From: JAJFJD01 sp965228695
GTDB lineage: Bacteria; Pseudomonadota; Alphaproteobacteria; UBA8366
NCBI GenBank assembly: GCA_965228695.1
Contig: CBDDIB010000002.1
Location: 2,418,001 to 2,482,000, forward strand
Reading direction: 5' to 3'
Length of the DNA: 64,000 bases
Shown: in pieces, positions 35,627 through 46,991 of the stretch
Layout: each line of letters begins with the position of its first letter
How positions within the stretch are numbered: the stretch's first letter is position 1
Notes under the pieces: generated by a model
Database searches by the model: none
What the model was told of the DNA's origin: nothing
The model's input: the letters and a program-made list of their open reading frames with translations, nothing else
Translations under genes and position numbers: made by a program

Positions 35627-36924
35627 GAGTTCTCCTTTCGAAACAACGCCTGCGCGACATAGTAACCGGTCGCGTCGAATGCGGCTTCGGAGGCGGCGAG
35701 ATAGAAGTTCCACATCCGTCGAAAGCGTGCATCGTAATTCCGCTGATCCAGCGCTTCGGCCTGTGCGTTGAACCGCCGCCGCCAATGGCGCAGCGTGTTC
35801 GCGTAGTGGAAGCTCTTGTGCACGAAGGCCGGGCGGTCCAGCGTCAACCCGGCGTCGATCCCGCTGTCGGTCAACTCTTTATCCAACGGGATATAGCCGC
35901 CCGGGAAGATGTAGCGGTCGATCCACGGGCTCGTTTTGCCCGGTGTCGGCCGCACGATCGAGTGGACCAGCGCCCGGCCGCCCGGTTTGAGCATCCGTTT
36001 GATAGCGCCGAAATAGTCGGCGAATTGATGCTTTCCGACATGCTCGAACATGCCGATACTGGCGATGCGGTCGAAGCCTTCCGCGTTTGCGGCTGCGAAA
36101 TCCCGATAGTCTTCCAGTCGATATCGCAGTCGATTGCCATGAACGACGTCGGCTTTGCTGCAGGCAAAATCATACTGCTGTTCGGCAAGCGTGATACCGG
36201 TCACGTCGCCGGCATCGGTTTCCTGCACGATCCGGCGTGTCAGCTCGCCCCAGCCGCATCCTATGTCGAGCACGGACATGCCCGGCTGGATATCGAGCCG
36301 GTTGATGCTCGTCCGCAGCTTGTTGATCTGGGCGTCGCGCAGGCTTTGCGTCGGTGTTTCGAAGAAGGCGCAGGAATAGTTCATGCCCTCATCGAGAAAG
36401 CTCTCGTAAAGGTCGTTGCCGAGATCGTAGTGATGCGACGCATTCCTGCGGCTTCGCGTCGGCCCGTTTCGCCGGTGCGGATCGGAAAACCAATCCTGTA
36501 TGGCGGTCAGGGCGCGAAACGCTGGTCTCTGCAAGAGCGCTTCCTGGTTGAGCAGGATTTGTCCAATAAAGGTCGCGAGATCGCCTTGCTGGAGGTGCCA
36601 CTCGCCATCCATATACCCTTCGCCCACGGCGAGATCGGGCTGGGCAAGGGCGCGCCGCAGGAAGCGGGTGTGATCAACCCGCATCGAGCAGAAATCGCCA
36701 TCGCCGTCGCCGACCGGAATGGCGGGATTGTCGCGGTAGCAAAGTGCAAGATTGCCCGTCCGGATCAGAGACCGGATGAGCGGAACGAAAAGTCGATAAA
36801 TGACAGTATCAAAGACCGGGTCCGTCGAACGATGCTTGGCATCGACGGTATCATGGAAGTTGGGACCCGGCGGTGCATTGTGTTGTGCCATCGGTGCGTT
36901 ACCGAACACCGCACCCAGTGCCAT
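35623..36924 (-). CDS. cfa: cyclopropane-fatty-acyl-phospholipid synthase family protein
   Basis: About 433 residues. It transfers a methylene from S-adenosylmethionine to unsaturated acyl chains of membrane phospholipids, hardening the membrane against acid or stationary-phase stress. It has the SAM loop VLDIGCGWGELTRRI, HYDLGNDLYESFLDEGMNYSCAFF before it, SIGMFEHVGKHQFADYF (active-site region) and FPGGYIPLDKE. The frame is open up to a TTG at 36993, but that overlaps the rne terminator. I therefore use the ATG at 36924; a further ATG at 36891 is equally possible. Confidence 0.92.
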   Translation of the reverse strand: MALGAVFGNAPMAQHNAPPGPNFHDTVDAKHRSTDPVFDTVIYRLFVPLIRSLIRTGNLALCYRDNPAIPVGDGDGDFCSMRVDHTRFLRRALAQPDLAVGEGYMDGEWHLQQGDLATFIGQILLNQEALLQRPAFRALTAIQDWFSDPHRRNGPTRSRRNASHHYDLGNDLYESFLDEGMNYSCAFFETPTQSLRDAQINKLRTSINRLDIQPGMSVLDIGCGWGELTRRIVQETDAGDVTGITLAEQQYDFACSKADVVHGNRLRYRLEDYRDFAAANAEGFDRIASIGMFEHVGKHQFADYFGAIKRMLKPGGRALVHSIVRPTPGKTSPWIDRYIFPGGYIPLDKELTDSGIDAGLTLDRPAFVHKSFHYANTLRHWRRRFNAQAEALDQRNYDARFRRMWNFYLAASEAAFDATGYYVAQALFRKENS

Positions 36925-36960
36925 GGGTGCCGGTATTCGACTCCCAAGTCTTACTGATCG

Positions 36961-36990
36961 GAAAAGGCTAACCGACCCTTTCGGGTCGGT
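36961..36990 (-). terminator. intrinsic terminator of rne
   Basis: On the minus strand ACCGACCC pairs with GGGTCGGT around a GAAA tetraloop, followed by TAGCCTTTTC. It lies 46 bases after the rne stop and before the cfa start. Confidence 0.8.
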
Positions 36991-37036
36991 CAAACCTTAG
37001 CCGCTGATACGGTCGGAGCTAAGAAACGGCGTTGGA

Positions 37037-39475
37037 CTAGCCGACCACCCGGTTCCACCAGCCGGTGCGTTTCTCACCCGGTTCTTCGGGTTGGATCGGC
37101 GGTGTCTCTTCGGCCGGTTCCGACGCCGCCGCGGGCTCGGGAGACGGTTGCGGCTCGGATGTTTCTTCCGCCGGCGTGGAGTCGGATGCACCGTTCGAGG
37201 CGGCCTTTTCGTCGGCTGCCGGCGATTCCGCATCGTCCTTCGGCTTCCGGCTACGAGGCGTGCGGCTGCGCCGCCGTGGCGTCTTCGGTTTGGCTGCCGC
37301 CTTCTCCGGCGCGCCGCCGTCCTCGGCCGAACCATCATCGGTTGGTGCTTCCGCCGCGGCGTTTTGCGATTCGTCGTCCTCGTCGGCGGTTGCTTCGCCG
37401 CTATCGGCGTCGGACTCGCCCTCGGCCGTGTCTTTCGATTTGGCGGACCGGCGGCGCGAACGCCGTCGCCGCGGTTTCGGTTTTTCTTCCGCCGGCTGAT
37501 CCTCGATATCCGACTGTTCGGCTGACCCGGGATCGGCGGACGCGGTCTCGGTTTCCGCTGCGGGTTCACCGTCGGACACTTCACTGACGGCGGTTTCGGT
37601 TTCATTGCCCTCGGCGGCCTTCGATCGGCGGTTTCGGCGGCGTCCGCCCCGGCGGCCGCGTTTCCGGCGCCGGGGTTGGCCATCGCCGTCCGCCTCGGCG
37701 GTATCGTCTCGCTCTTCTTTTTCTTCTGACGCGTGTGCGTCGGCCGCTTCCTGTGTGTCCGCGGCGGTGTCGGTATCGGCGTCGGACCGGCGGCGGCGGC
37801 GCGCGCGCCGTTTCCGCGGTCCCTGCCGGTCCCGATCCCGATCTTCGGTTTCCACACGCACGACCTCGCCGGAGCCACCGCGGACGATATCGATCGAGAA
37901 ATTCGGCGCCATGATGTCGTTATCGGCGACGATCAGGATCTTGATGCCGTAACGTATCTCCAGGTCATGCAATTTCGACCGTTTTTGGTTGAGCATATAG
38001 AGTGCAGCCTCGCCCGGCATCGACACCGACATCTCGGTCGATCGCTTGCGCAACGCCTCTTCTTCGATCGCGCGAAGGATGTAGAGCGCAGTCCATTCGA
38101 CCGACCGGATGTATCCCGAACCGCCGCAATGCGGGCAGAGTTCGCTCGACATTTCCGTGAGGCTCGGACGGAGCCGCTGGCGCGACATTTCGAGCAGGCC
38201 GAAATGGCTGATTCGACCGACCTGAATACGCGCGCGGTCATGCCGCAACGCTTCCTTCAGGCGGCGCTCGACGGCTTGATTGTTCCGCGAATCCTCCATG
38301 TCGATGAAGTCGATCACGATAAGGCCCGCAAGGTCCCGCAACCGCAGCTGGCGCGAGACTTCCTCGGCGGCCTCCAGGTTCGTCTTCAACGCGGTCTCTT
38401 CGATATGGCGTTCCCGCGTCGACCGGCCGGAGTTGACATCGATCGCGACCAGCGCTTCGGTCTGGTGGAGCACGATATAGCCGCCGGACCGTAGCTTCAC
38501 CTCCGGGCTGTGGATGGCGTCGATCTGCCCTTCCACTTGGAAATGCTGGAACATCGGCGTGCCGTCGGTCTTGTACGGCTGGACACGCTTGGCGTGGCTC
38601 GGCATCAAGGTCCGCATGAAGTCCTTGGCGGTACGGTATCCGTCGTCGCCCTCGATGAGGACTTCTTCGATTTCCTTCGTGTACATGTCGCGGATGGCAC
38701 GCTTGATCAGGTTGGCCTCTTCGTAGATCAAGGCCGGTGCGGTCGAATCGAGCGTATCCGTGCGTATGGTGTCCCACAGCCGCAGGAGGTATTCCGCATC
38801 CCGCTTGATTTCCGCCTTCGTGCGCTCCGATCCGGCGGTGCGGACAATAACCGCCATCCCGTCGGGAATTCCAAGATCGTCGAGAACCTTCTTCAGCCGC
38901 TTGCGGTCGCGCATATTATTGATCTTGCGGCTGATGCCGCCGCCGCGTGCCGTGTTCGGCATCAGGACGCAATAGCGGCCCGGCAGGGATAGATAGGTGG
39001 TGAGGGCGGCGCCCTTGTTGCCGCGCTCCTCCTTGACGACCTGTACCAGGATCACCTGGCCGCGCTTGATGACTTCTTGAATTTTGTAGCGTCGGCGGAG
39101 TCTGGCGCGCCGGCGTTCGACATCCTCCAACTCGTCGCCGCCCACCGTCTCGACGTGGTCGCCGTCTTCCTGTTCTTCGCCTTCGTCGATTGCCGCCTCT
39201 TCGGCGATCAACTTTTGGCGGTCCGCAACGGGAATCTTGTAATAGTCGGGGTGAATTTCGTTAAAGGCGAGGAAACCGTGCCGGTTGCCTCCATATTCGA
39301 CAAAGGCCGCCTGAAGCGAGGGTTCAACCCGCGTTACCTTCGCGAGATAGACATTCCCTTTTAGTTGCTTCTTGATTTCCGAGTCGTAGTCAAACTCCTC
39401 GAGACGATTCCCCTTGAGTACGACAACCCGCGTCTCTTCGGACTGCGAGGCGTCGATAAGCATACGTCGCGTCAT
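37037..39475 (-). CDS. rne: ribonuclease E
   Basis: An 812-residue endoribonuclease for mRNA decay and rRNA/tRNA processing and scaffold of the degradosome. It has an S1 domain (about 37-120: GNVYLAKVTRVEPSLQAAFVE), then the RNase H-like/DNase-like catalytic part with DVNSGR and IDFIDMED (metal-binding Asp), and the zinc link CPHCGGSG near residue 457. From about residue 545 the tail is disordered and acidic with several Arg-rich blocks (RKRRARRRRR, RRRKRGRRGGRRRNRR), likely RNA-binding. The final residues include GWW, the peptide that binds PNPase in Caulobacter RNase E. A long intergenic leader precedes it. Confidence 0.96.
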   Translation of the reverse strand: MTRRMLIDASQSEETRVVVLKGNRLEEFDYDSEIKKQLKGNVYLAKVTRVEPSLQAAFVEYGGNRHGFLAFNEIHPDYYKIPVADRQKLIAEEAAIDEGEEQEDGDHVETVGGDELEDVERRRARLRRRYKIQEVIKRGQVILVQVVKEERGNKGAALTTYLSLPGRYCVLMPNTARGGGISRKINNMRDRKRLKKVLDDLGIPDGMAVIVRTAGSERTKAEIKRDAEYLLRLWDTIRTDTLDSTAPALIYEEANLIKRAIRDMYTKEIEEVLIEGDDGYRTAKDFMRTLMPSHAKRVQPYKTDGTPMFQHFQVEGQIDAIHSPEVKLRSGGYIVLHQTEALVAIDVNSGRSTRERHIEETALKTNLEAAEEVSRQLRLRDLAGLIVIDFIDMEDSRNNQAVERRLKEALRHDRARIQVGRISHFGLLEMSRQRLRPSLTEMSSELCPHCGGSGYIRSVEWTALYILRAIEEEALRKRSTEMSVSMPGEAALYMLNQKRSKLHDLEIRYGIKILIVADNDIMAPNFSIDIVRGGSGEVVRVETEDRDRDRQGPRKRRARRRRRSDADTDTAADTQEAADAHASEEKEERDDTAEADGDGQPRRRKRGRRGGRRRNRRSKAAEGNETETAVSEVSDGEPAAETETASADPGSAEQSDIEDQPAEEKPKPRRRRSRRRSAKSKDTAEGESDADSGEATADEDDESQNAAAEAPTDDGSAEDGGAPEKAAAKPKTPRRRSRTPRSRKPKDDAESPAADEKAASNGASDSTPAEETSEPQPSPEPAAASEPAEETPPIQPEEPGEKRTGWWNRVVG

Positions 39476-40075
39476 TGGTGTTCTCCGGCGCGATTGCCGC
39501 GGGGATTGCGCGAACCAATCCTCCGTAATCTGCGCCTGTTTGATTTTCGAGAAGCGACAATGGCGTATGCGCCGTCAAACGGCCGGCGGGATCGCCAGCC
39601 AGGACGGCGCTGATTCCAAGCGAACGCCTGACGTCAAAGCGCTGGGCGCAATGAGTTGGGTCAGAGGCCGGATTCGCGTCGCGCATTGTCACCTTACTGA
39701 TCGAGCCGGGCGTTTAGGTGCCGCACGGCAGTGGAAACTGAATTAGCTATCGCTAGCACTCCTACCCCGTGTCATATCTATTCGCAATGCCATTCAAGTG
39801 GACGGCTCGCGCAAAGATTGATTTAGGGCGGCATCCGGCCAACAAATTACCGGATGGGCCTTACATGGCAGCGCATAAACTAAAATAGGCCCACAGGGCC
39901 GATACTACAATCCGTTATTCGCCGATTTCTATTATCGCCAAAACTAGCAGGAATAAATTGAATTGATGGTAAATGATTATAAAGTATAATTTCGGCGCCT
40001 CGGGCGGAGTCTGTCCAATAGATTTGGCGAATCGCAAGATTTGACACCTTATTCATTACCGGATGTTAGGCGACT
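39476..40075. other. 600-base region between divergent rne and amidase genes
   Basis: No credible gene on either strand. It contains the amidase promoter (39963-39990) and several inverted repeats on the rne side: CATCCGG/CCGGATG at 39832-39856 and GGCCC/GGGCC at 39887-39899, the latter followed in the rne direction by TATTTTAG. The proximal 250 bases next to rne show nothing I can name. Part is probably a long rne 5' leader; E. coli rne is autoregulated through such a leader, but no homology is claimed. Confidence 0.6.
39963..39990 (+). promoter_or_regulatory. sigma-70-type promoter of the amidase gene
   Basis: -35 TTGATG (39963-39968), a 16-base spacer and a perfect -10 TATAAT (39985-39990). 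Transcription would begin near 39997, about 80 bases before the amidase GTG. A second TTGACA at 40041 has no good -10. Confidence 0.6.
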
Positions 40076-41299
40076 GTGAATAGTATGGCGGTTCGGATAG
40101 TCCTGACGATTATGCTTATGCTGACGAATATCGGTTTCGTCAGCGCCATGGAAGTGTCCGACGTCCGGATCGGGGCCCATCCGGATAAGACTCGGCTGGT
40201 TGTGGAGTTGAGCGAAAAGGTCCCGTATCGCATTTTCACGCTGCCCGATCCGTACCGGATGGTTATCGATCTGCCGCAGGTCGAGTGGAAGATCGGTCCG
40301 AAAAAGGCGGGTCGCTCGTCCGGCATCATATCCAGCTACCGCTTCGGCCTGTTCCAGAAGGGCAACAGCCGACTGGTGGTCGATATGAAATCGCCGGCCC
40401 AGGTGCTTCGGCATGTCATGCTGCCGCCGTCGGGCAAGAACAAGAACCGGCTGGTCATCGATCTCAAGTCGGTCTCGCCGGCGCTTTTTCAGCGGTCCGA
40501 GCGGCGATTCGTTTCCCGGGATTGGGTAGACCCGAAGCCAACGCCGATCGTCCGGCCCGCGGTGCTGCCGCCGAAAAGGCCGGGGAAGAAGGGATATCAG
40601 GCGCATAAGCGGGTCGTCGTGATCGATCCGGGGCATGGCGGTCCCGATCCGGGCGCAATCGGCCGGTCCGGTCTCCGCGAGAAGCTGGTCACCCTCCGAA
40701 TTGCCCACACCGTGAAGCGGGTGCTCGAGAAGAGCGGCCGCTACAAGGTTTTCCTGACGCGTAACGAGGATGTCTATGTGCCGCTGCGCAAGCGGTTCGA
40801 AACGGCCGAGAGCGTGCGGGCTGAGCTCTTCGTGTCGCTGCATGCGGACAGCAACCGGGACAAGCGTTTGCGGGGCGTATCGATCTATACGCTGTCGGAG
40901 CGTGCCTCGGACAAGGAAGCTGCGGCATTGGCGGCCAAGGAGAACAGGTCTGATGCCATCGCCGGGATCGATCTGTCGAACCAATCGGATGCGGTGGCGT
41001 CGTTCCTGATCGAATTGCGTCAACGTCAGACGATGAATGAATCGGCCATTTTCAGCGAAATCCTGATCAAGGAAGTCGCCAAGACGTCGCGATTGTTGCG
41101 GAATACCCACCGATTTGCCGGGTTTGCGGTCCTGAAATCACCCGATGTGCCGTCGATTTTGATGGAATTGGGCTATCTGTCGAACCGGCAGGACGAGCAC
41201 TTGCTTCGAAAGCGCGAGCATCAGGTCAATATGGCGCAGTCGATTTTGCGGGCGGCCGATAAATATTTTGAACGTAAAGAGCGGTTGAGCCGTTCATAA
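40076..41299 (+). CDS. N-acetylmuramoyl-L-alanine amidase with AMIN domain (AmiC-like)
   Basis: A 407-residue periplasmic zinc amidase that splits septal peptidoglycan during cell separation. It has a signal peptide (about residues 1-24), an AMIN domain (about 25-125) for septal targeting, a basic linker, and an Amidase_3 domain with VIDPGHGGPDPGAIG (zinc His, about 183-197), the middle zinc ligands, LFVSLHADSN and SILMELGYLSN. The start is GTG at 40076; an ATG at 40085 is an alternative. It precedes the PBP1A gene (78-base gap from 41378), the usual alphaproteobacterial pairing of amidase and synthase. Confidence 0.95.
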   Translation: MNSMAVRIVLTIMLMLTNIGFVSAMEVSDVRIGAHPDKTRLVVELSEKVPYRIFTLPDPYRMVIDLPQVEWKIGPKKAGRSSGIISSYRFGLFQKGNSRLVVDMKSPAQVLRHVMLPPSGKNKNRLVIDLKSVSPALFQRSERRFVSRDWVDPKPTPIVRPAVLPPKRPGKKGYQAHKRVVVIDPGHGGPDPGAIGRSGLREKLVTLRIAHTVKRVLEKSGRYKVFLTRNEDVYVPLRKRFETAESVRAELFVSLHADSNRDKRLRGVSIYTLSERASDKEAAALAAKENRSDAIAGIDLSNQSDAVASFLIELRQRQTMNESAIFSEILIKEVAKTSRLLRNTHRFAGFAVLKSPDVPSILMELGYLSNRQDEHLLRKREHQVNMAQSILRAADKYFERKERLSRS

Positions 41300-41377
41300 C
41301 TTAGCCATATTTAGGGGCTAGCGTCCGGTCCCCGTGGAGGGATGGGGCAGTTTGAACAAATTACGCCTGGAAGGCCC

Positions 41378-43846
<2,469 letters not shown>

Positions 43847-43924
43847 CCGAAATCCCCTTGCCATACACGGTGGCTTCGCTTACATGCAGCGTCCAGAAAG
43901 CGCTACCACAGAGCGGAGAATCCC

Positions 43925-45050
43925 GTGCGCGCGGAAGTTCAAAATCTCGTCGACGAAATCAAGCAGTCACTCGAACTGCTGAGGAGGCATCTTTGACCTC
44001 GATGCCGCGAAACTCCGCCTGGAGGAACTGAACGCTCTCGCCGAGGATCCGACACTCTGGGAAAATCCCGACAAGGCGCAGTCGATCATGCGCGAGCGGA
44101 CCCGCTTGGAAAACGGCATCGGTTCCTACGAATCGATGGAAACCGGGGTCGCCGAAAATCTCGAAATGATCGAGTTGGCCGAGGCCGAAGGCGAGGACGA
44201 CATCGCGGCGGAGGCCGAAGCGGCGCTGACCAAGCTGCGCGACCAGGCCGCGAAACTGCAGCTCGAAAGCCTCTTGTCCGGCGAGGCGGATTCCAACGAT
44301 TGCTATCTTGAAGTACATGCCGGCGCCGGCGGCACCGAATCCCAGGATTGGGCGCAGATGTTATTGCGGATGTATCTGCGGTGGGCGGAACAGCACGGCT
44401 ACAAACTCGAATATCTCGAAGAGTCGCCTGGCGAAGAGGCGGGGCTGAAATCGGCGACGGTCAAGGTCACCGGCGACAACGCGTATGGTTGGCTAAAGAC
44501 CGAGAGCGGTGTCCATCGGCTTGTCCGTATTTCGCCCTTCGATGCCGCGTCGCGCCGCCATACCAGCTTTGCGTCTATCGGTGTCTATCCGGTAATAGAC
44601 GACACGATCGAGATCGACATCAACGACGGCGACCTTCGGATCGATACCTACCGGGCTTCGGGCGCCGGTGGCCAGCACGTCAACCGCACCGACAGTGCCG
44701 TTCGCATCACGCATCAACCGACGGGCATCGTCGTGCAATGCCAGAATGACCGGTCGCAGCACCGCAACCGCGCCACCGCGATGACGATGCTAAAGGCGCG
44801 GCTGTACGAGCTGGAATTGCAGCGGCGCGAGGAAAAAGCCCAGGCCGAGCATGACGCGAAAACCGATATCGGTTGGGGCCATCAAATCCGATCCTATGTG
44901 CTGCATCCGTACAAAATGGTCAAGGATCTGCGCACCGAGGTCGAAAAAGGCAATGCGGACGCGGTGCTCGACGGGGATCTCGATCCGTTCCTGGAAGCGT
45001 CGCTCGCGGCGCGTGTCGCCGGCACCGCCAATGCGCCCGAGGAGGACTAG
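43925..45050 (+). CDS. prfB: peptide chain release factor 2, expressed by programmed +1 frameshift
   Basis: RF2 releases peptides at UGA and UAA. Translation starts at the GTG at 43925 and reaches an in-frame TGA at 43994-43996 after 23 codons. A +1 shift at CTT-TGA-C then continues at GAC (43995) to the stop at 45050, giving about 374 residues. The shift site and the AGGAGG three bases before it match the classical RF2 autoregulatory element. In the main frame the stop-recognition tripeptide SPF (in RISPFDAASRRH) and the catalytic GGQ (in SGAGGQHVNR) are present. Simple gene callers would truncate the start. It follows PBP1A and is convergent with DUF455, sharing a CTAG overlap. Confidence 0.95.
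43982..43997 (+). promoter_or_regulatory. RF2 programmed +1 frameshift site
   Basis: AGGAGG (43982-43987), then CAT, then the slippery CTT-TGA-C (43991-43997). The internal Shine-Dalgarno sequence pairs with 16S rRNA and, when RF2 is scarce, the ribosome slips forward on CTT past the TGA. The spacing is identical to that in E. coli (AGGGGG-TAT-CTT-TGA-C). Confidence 0.95.
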
Positions 45051-45883
45051 GGACCGGCGGCAAGCGGCGTGTAGTAATCGGCGGTCAGGCCTGCGCGATC
45101 GCGGCTGGTCGCGTTGAACGGCGGTTTCAACGATCCTCGGAAATGCCGCCGCACCAGTTCATGGAATGTCGAAACGGGGTCCCGGCCGGCCGCGCGGCAG
45201 CAATGGTCGAACCACCGGCGGCCGATCGCCACGTGGCCGACTTCCTCGTCGTGGATGACCTGAAGTATATCGGCGCTCGCATCATCGCCGGCCTTGCGCA
45301 GCCGTGCGGTCATCTGCGGCGTTACATCCAGGCCACGCGCTTCGAGGACGAGGGGCACGACCGCAAGTCGGGCCGCCAAGTCGTGAGCGGTGGTTTCCGC
45401 CGCTTCCCAGAGACCGTCATGGGCCGGCAGGTCGCCGTAGGTTGCATCCAATTCCGCAAGCCGATCGGTCAGTAACATGAAATGGTTGGCTTCTTCCGCG
45501 GCGACCGACACCCAGTCGTCATAGAATGCCCGCGGCAGCCCGTCGGTTGCGCCGAACCGGGCAAGGATATCCCACGCCAGATCGATCGCATTCAATTCGA
45601 TATGGGCGATCGCGTGCAGCAGCGCGATCCGCCCGGCGGGCGCCGTGTTGATGCGCCGCCGGGGAACCGATGCCGGCGGCAGCAACTCGGGACGTTCCGG
45701 GCGGGCGGGCCGCGCGGATGGTCTCTCGCTGCCGGTTGCGGCGAGATTGCCCGATCGCCAGGCGACCGCCGTTTCATGGCTGAGACGCGCCTTTTCGGCC
45801 GGGTCGGCCGTCAGAAGGATTGCGCAGGCCGCGTCGGTCAGCGAGGGGGCGTTGGCGGGACCGGTCAATTTTCGAGGAGCCAT
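45047..45883 (-). CDS. ferritin-like domain (DUF455) protein
   Basis: A 278-residue protein of the DUF455 family (COG2833) with a four-helix ferritin-like bundle. The putative metal ligands appear in AHIELNAIDLAWD, VAAEEANHFMLL and HDEEVGHVAIGRRWF. The function is unknown; diiron oxidase or hydroxylase activity is possible. The start is the ATG at 45883 (MAPRKLTG); the frame is open upstream, but that stretch is a shadow of the DUF1194 gene. The gene starts inside the 3' end of the DUF1194 gene (19-base overlap), indicating coupling. Its stop interlocks with the prfB stop. Confidence 0.85.
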   Translation of the reverse strand: MAPRKLTGPANAPSLTDAACAILLTADPAEKARLSHETAVAWRSGNLAATGSERPSARPARPERPELLPPASVPRRRINTAPAGRIALLHAIAHIELNAIDLAWDILARFGATDGLPRAFYDDWVSVAAEEANHFMLLTDRLAELDATYGDLPAHDGLWEAAETTAHDLAARLAVVPLVLEARGLDVTPQMTARLRKAGDDASADILQVIHDEEVGHVAIGRRWFDHCCRAAGRDPVSTFHELVRRHFRGSLKPPFNATSRDRAGLTADYYTPLAAGP

Positions 45884-46704
45884 TGAACGCGCTGTTCGCC
45901 GATGTCGCAGGGCGGCGCCTCGCGTGGCGGTGTCGGGCCCGCCGCCAGGATGATCCGTTCTCGCGGTTTGTTCGGGGATGCGCCGGCGATTTCCAGGATC
46001 AGCTTCTTCCGGATCGCGCGCGCGAAATCGGCAAAGGTGTTGGCCACGACCATGAAGGAGCCCGGACCCCCGATAACACAGTTGGCGTAGTACAGGTCCA
46101 GATTGGGCAACGCCGGCCACCCGAAGGGGCTGGCGCGTTCGTTGACGATCGGCAGGCCGTTGATCGCGACGCCCTGGGCGATGGCCCGGTCGCGAAACTT
46201 GGTTACGAGGCCCCCTTGGTTGTTCGGCCCGTCGCCGGAAATGTCGATTACGCGCCGCGTTCCCTCAAAGCCGTTTCCGGGAAAGGTCGACAGGGCATGA
46301 TCGATGATGTTGCTGATCGACGTCCAAAGCGCCGTCTGGATCGGGGCGCGTGCGACCCGTGCGGCAAAGGCGCGGACGCTGGCTTCATCGTGGACCATGG
46401 TCCAGTCCGCGATCGTGGTCGTGTATTCCTCGCCGGCCCATTCGATATAAGTCATCGCGACGCGTCCGAGAATGCCGCTGGTAATCGCTTCGATGACATC
46501 CGGATCGGTGAGGGCGGCAACATAACCGTCGCGCTGCAAGCGGGCTTCCTCCGGATCGATGCTGCCGGAGACATCGACGGCCAGCACGAGTTCGAGATCA
46601 ACCGGTTGCAGCGATTTTTGGGCGAAAGCGGCGGTGGTCCAGAAGCCGGGCATACAGATGGTCAGGACGAGGGCCGTTCGGAAGAGGGTGCGGATTGCCT
46701 GCAT
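45865..46704 (-). CDS. DUF1194 (VWA-like) secreted protein
   Basis: A 279-residue protein with a signal peptide (cleaved near AFA, residue 28) and a DUF1194 domain, a von Willebrand factor A variant. The metal-site residues are DVSGSID near residue 45, a Thr in the middle (IQTALWTSI) and DISGDGPNNQGG. It is probably periplasmic; its partners are unknown. C-terminally two Cys flank a Pro-rich stretch. It overlaps the DUF455 gene by 19 bases and lies 11 bases after the small-protein gene, so bcp, small protein, DUF1194 and DUF455 form one run. Confidence 0.88.
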   Translation of the reverse strand: MQAIRTLFRTALVLTICMPGFWTTAAFAQKSLQPVDLELVLAVDVSGSIDPEEARLQRDGYVAALTDPDVIEAITSGILGRVAMTYIEWAGEEYTTTIADWTMVHDEASVRAFAARVARAPIQTALWTSISNIIDHALSTFPGNGFEGTRRVIDISGDGPNNQGGLVTKFRDRAIAQGVAINGLPIVNERASPFGWPALPNLDLYYANCVIGGPGSFMVVANTFADFARAIRKKLILEIAGASPNKPRERIILAAGPTPPREAPPCDIGEQRVQWLLEN

Positions 46705-46715
46705 GGGCGCGCCGG

Positions 46716-46991
46716 TCAGGCCTGATCTTTCTCGTCGAAATACCCTTCGACGAGACCGTAGATGGCTTCGGCGTCTTCTTCGGTCGAAAAGACGAGGTTG
46801 CTGCTTTCGCCATAGATGTTGAGCAGGTAACCCCGTTCCGCACAGACCGTTTCCAAGGCCGCGATGAAGGGCGAGATTAGCTTGTCGTTGAGATCCTCGG
46901 CGGTTTCGTGCGCGGCCATTTGCGCCAGGAATTGTTCCTGAAGCTTTTCCGGTTTTACGCCGCCGGGGCGTTTGGGTCTGCGCCGGGCCAT
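46716..46991 (-). CDS. small conserved-looking cytosolic protein, unknown
   Basis: A 91-residue protein not recognised by me. It begins with a basic patch (MARRRPKRPGG) and is otherwise acidic and helical, with SNLVFSTEEDAEAIYGLVEGYF at the C-terminal end. There is no signal or membrane segment. Its ATG overlaps the bcp stop (TAATG), evidence for translational coupling and for this start. The coding pattern and tight packing make it a real gene; no function can be assigned. Confidence 0.7.
   Translation of the reverse strand: MARRRPKRPGGVKPEKLQEQFLAQMAAHETAEDLNDKLISPFIAALETVCAERGYLLNIYGESSNLVFSTEEDAEAIYGLVEGYFDEKDQA

Noticed and set aside
37000..37900. Long Arg/Pro-rich frames opposite and inside the rne tail
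   Set aside because: They are alternative readings of the low-complexity acidic and Arg-rich RNase E tail.
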